Assembly: GCA_045533195.1 (NCBI GenBank)
Contig: JAZSHI010000004.1
Location: 30,501-94,500, forward strand
Origin: SIG607 sp045533195
GTDB taxonomy: Bacteria > Bacillota > Clostridia > Oscillospirales > Acutalibacteraceae
Length of the DNA stretch: 64,000 nt
Direction: 5' to 3'
Every line of letters begins with the position of its first letter. The first letter of the stretch is position 1. Below the pieces are notes generated by a model. The model saw nothing but the letters and a program-made list of their open reading frames with translations, did not search any database and was not told the DNA's origin. Below, piece by piece: positions 62,479 to 64,000 of this stretch. Made by a program: the position numbers and the translations under genes.

Positions 62479-63087
62479 TTATTCCGCCTCTTTAAGGAGT
62501 TTATATACTTTGGGATTTAAAAAATCGGATAACATCTCTACAACGGCTTCTTTTGAATAATCATAATAAGCGCTGCCGTTATTAACTGTAATACGGAATC
62601 CCTTATCAAAATTATCATTTGCCTTAAGTGTAACTCCGCCAAGCATTTTTTCTTTAAGCTGAGAAACCAAGCTGTCTTCAAAAGCCTTTAAGTCTTCGCT
62701 GTTTAAGATAAGCTCCAAGCTTTCGGCTTCTGCGTTTTTAGACCAGTTTTCCAAAACCTTTATTAAAAGAGAGGTGAAATCTTCGCTTGAATATACACTA
62801 TCTACCTTTTCACCGACTATAGAGTTAAGCTCTCTTGCGACACTATCTCTAAAGGAAATAAGAAGATTGCGTCCCGCCTGCTTTAAAGCCTCTTCGCCCG
62901 ATTTAACAACTCTGTCGTTTTCAGCCTTGGCATCACTTATAATTTTTTCCGCTTTTTCTTTAGCATCATTTATAATTTTCTCAGCCTCTTGCTTTGCAGA
63001 GTCAACTATAGACTTGGCCTCAACTTCAGCGGCCTCTACGCCCTCTTTTTTTATCTGTTCAATCAGTTCATTAATTTGTATTTCCAT
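62479..63087 (-). CDS. atpE: A/V-type ATPase peripheral stalk subunit E
   Basis: The 202-residue subunit has a long N-terminal alanine/lysine-rich coiled coil (about 5-75, 'AKSIVDSAKQEAEKIINDAKEKAEKIISDAK') and a globular C-terminus, the typical stalk subunit E. No partner G subunit is seen. GGAG precedes the ATG by 9 bases. First gene of the operon. Confidence 0.9.
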   Translation of the reverse strand: MEIQINELIEQIKKEGVEAAEVEAKSIVDSAKQEAEKIINDAKEKAEKIISDAKAENDRVVKSGEEALKQAGRNLLISFRDSVARELNSIVGEKVDSVYSSEDFTSLLIKVLENWSKNAEAESLELILNSEDLKAFEDSLVSQLKEKMLGGVTLKANDNFDKGFRITVNNGSAYYDYSKEAVVEMLSDFLNPKVYKLLKEAE

Positions 63088-63107
63088 AAAAGTTTTCTCC
63101 TTCTTTA

Positions 63108-63180
63108 TGTTTTGCTTTTTAAAAGCAAAAGGGAACTCACGTCCTCTACAGTCAGCCGGTTCCCTTTCATAGTATTATAT
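63108..63180 (-). promoter_or_regulatory. Structured leader of the A/V-ATPase operon (possible Na+-riboswitch)
   Basis: On the minus strand AAAGGGAAC (63167-63159) pairs with GTTCCCTTT (63136-63128) around a 22-base loop containing CGGCTGACTGTAGAGGACGT. A second, mutually exclusive hairpin, TTTTGCTTTT/AAAAGCAAAA (63110-63130), shares bases with the 3' arm. Compact leader, no terminator T-run, so control of translation is more likely. Riboswitch identity is a hypothesis. Confidence 0.4.
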
Positions 63181-63187
63181 TTATTTT

Positions 63188-63216
63188 ATTGTATCATACT
63201 TAATTTTTTCAGTCAA
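63188..63216 (-). promoter_or_regulatory. Sigma-A promoter of the A/V-ATPase operon
   Basis: On the minus strand TTGACT (63216-63211), 17 bases, TACAAT (63193-63188). Confidence 0.8.
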
Positions 63217-63233
63217 GATTTTTTAAACTCAAA

Positions 63234-63743
63234 CTATTCACATTTGACCGTTTTTGCATATTTGCATATATCAGCGTAATGCTCATCGAAATCATCTATG
63301 TCCTCAGCGAATAAAAGCACCCAGAAGCAATCGGTTCCTTTATAAAACGTAACGGCATATTTAAGATCGTCGTCCTTCTCATCACTCATCACGTACTCAA
63401 AGGTAGGAATACCGTCAATCTCGGTGATTTGCGTAGGATTGTATGAAGTAAAATTGGAATGAAAACTTTGCGCATAGTCCATAGCAGAAAATTCAGCATT
63501 ATTTTCAAAAGGCACTTTAAGTCCCATTACCGTTAGTCCGTCGTTACCGATAACAAAATCAAAGTCCTCGCTGACAAAATCCATTCTCAAAAACTCAGTA
63601 GTAAGTTCAATGGATATTCCGTCGTATTCAAAAACCTTAGGCTCCGCACTTCTTGTCGAATCGGAAAGATCCTTTAAAAACGTACATGAACAAAGGGCAA
63701 AAATAAGACAAATTGTCATAAGTAATGCTAATATTTTTTTCAT
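63234..63743 (-). CDS. Putative lipoprotein of unknown function
   Basis: The 169-residue protein has a signal sequence with lipobox L-C-S-C (cysteine 20, 'LIFALCSCTF'). The mature part ('FEYDGISIELTTEFLRMDF', 'YAVTFYKGTDCFWVLLFAEDIDDFDEHYADICKYAKTV') resembles small Clostridial lipoproteins with a PsbP/DUF1795-like stress domain, but I cannot assign it. It ends 18 bases before the ATPase promoter. Confidence 0.75.
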   Translation of the reverse strand: MKKILALLMTICLIFALCSCTFLKDLSDSTRSAEPKVFEYDGISIELTTEFLRMDFVSEDFDFVIGNDGLTVMGLKVPFENNAEFSAMDYAQSFHSNFTSYNPTQITEIDGIPTFEYVMSDEKDDDLKYAVTFYKGTDCFWVLLFAEDIDDFDEHYADICKYAKTVKCE

Positions 63744-63811
63744 TTTAGTCAGTCACCTCTTGGAGAAAATTATAGCAGATTAAAAAACAAAAAGCAAGAC
63801 AAAAAAATAAG

Positions 63812-63887
63812 CCGTGAAATTCACGGTGTAGCGTTACAAGAAAACACAGAAAACACAGGGAAAACACAGGGGACGGTTCTCTGTGTT
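63812..63887. repeat. REP-like palindromes next to a RAYT-type transposase
   Basis: CCGTGAA-A-TTCACGG (63812-63826), three near-tandem AAAACACAG units (63841-63870) and AACACAG-GGGACGGTTCT-CTGTGTT (63863-63887). The last hairpin is of the kind frequently seen beside IS200-like/RAYT genes in Firmicutes. Confidence 0.65.
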
Positions 63888-63888
63888 A

Positions 63889-64000
63889 TTAAAATTTTCT
63901 AACTATATTAAAACTTACCCCTGTTAATCTGCTGATTTGTCTTATTGACAAACCGCTTTCTCTTAACTTCTTTAAATATTTATCTCTATTGTTAATACTT
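63889..64000 (-). mobile_element. C-terminal end of a REP-associated (Y1/IS200-like) transposase, cut by window edge
   Basis: The last 37 codons read 'NNRDKYLKKLRESGLSIR' then 'QISRLTGVSFNIVRKF' and a TAA at 63891-63889. The C-terminal helix-turn-helix 'LRESGLSIRQISRLTGVS' is typical of RAYT proteins (TnpA_REP). Catalytic HUH and Tyr residues lie outside the window, so activity cannot be judged. Confidence 0.65.

Overview
The window reads as chromosomal DNA of a low-GC, Gram-positive (monoderm) member of the Clostridia, probably an uncultured gut lineage near the Oscillospirales. The reasons are AddAB rather than RecBCD, the order tig-clpP-clpX, rplS-lepB-rbgA-rnhB-yraN, scpA-scpB-ytfJ-dacF, an nifZ/thiI-like pair, A-rich Shine-Dalgarno spacers, canonical TTGACA/TATAAT promoters with 17-bp spacing, and an ATPase of the A/V type. 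The placement is inferred from gene content only. Most of the window is housekeeping DNA. I saw no rRNA, tRNA, CRISPR array or prophage.

Layout. 1-7579 (minus): a YbaK-type deacylase cut by the window edge, a beta-lactamase-fold hydrolase, two tandem RlmD-like RNA methyltransferases, two small membrane proteins and PcrA helicase. 7661-9118 (plus): asnS, divergent from pcrA. 9176-12226 (minus): pncB, a lipoprotein and azlCD. 12380-16642 (minus): tig-clpP-clpX and a metallophosphoesterase; a tiny plus-strand DUF1540 gene follows. 16932-19750 (minus): rplS-lepB-rbgA-rnhB-yraN behind a structured L19 leader. 20060-26998 (plus): cysteine desulfurase, thiI, a very unusual CinA/pseudo-sortase membrane fusion, a second CinA-like membrane protein and a COG2426 membrane protein. 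27033-33276 (minus): ymfF-ymfH-lgt-folD-hypothetical-htrA, in which the HtrA protease has lost two catalytic residues. 33367-40141: addB-addA. 40269-45231: secG, rluB, dacF, ytfJ, scpB, scpA and an M50 peptidase. 45384-48302 (plus): murI-ywiB-argS. 48384-50852 (minus): a lipoprotein behind a long rod-shaped leader RNA, then tsf and rpsB. 51092-55619: assorted genes. 55848-63087 (minus): a seven-gene A/V-ATPase operon. 63234-64000: a lipoprotein and the end of a REP-associated (RAYT-like) transposase.

The most unusual part is 22398-28896. An apparent operon encodes a 1011-residue protein with a CinA/PncC amidohydrolase inside the cell, one membrane span, and outside it a class-B sortase-like domain whose catalytic His and Cys are replaced by Gln and Thr, followed by a Pro-Ser-Thr-Pro repeat tail. 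Next to it lies a second membrane protein with a degenerate CinA-like head. The convergent operon encodes an HtrA-like protein whose catalytic His and Ser are Ser and Thr. Two independently inactivated envelope enzymes beside each other suggest binding or scaffolding roles rather than catalysis.

Other points of interest are a histone-like Lys/Ala/Thr tail on trigger factor; the ATPase operon with the gene order known from spirochaetes and Chlamydia, with Na+-type rotor ligands and a compact structured leader; G-rich, hairpin-bearing repeats that sit directly against rho-independent terminators; and a rod-like RNA with its own promoter and terminator.
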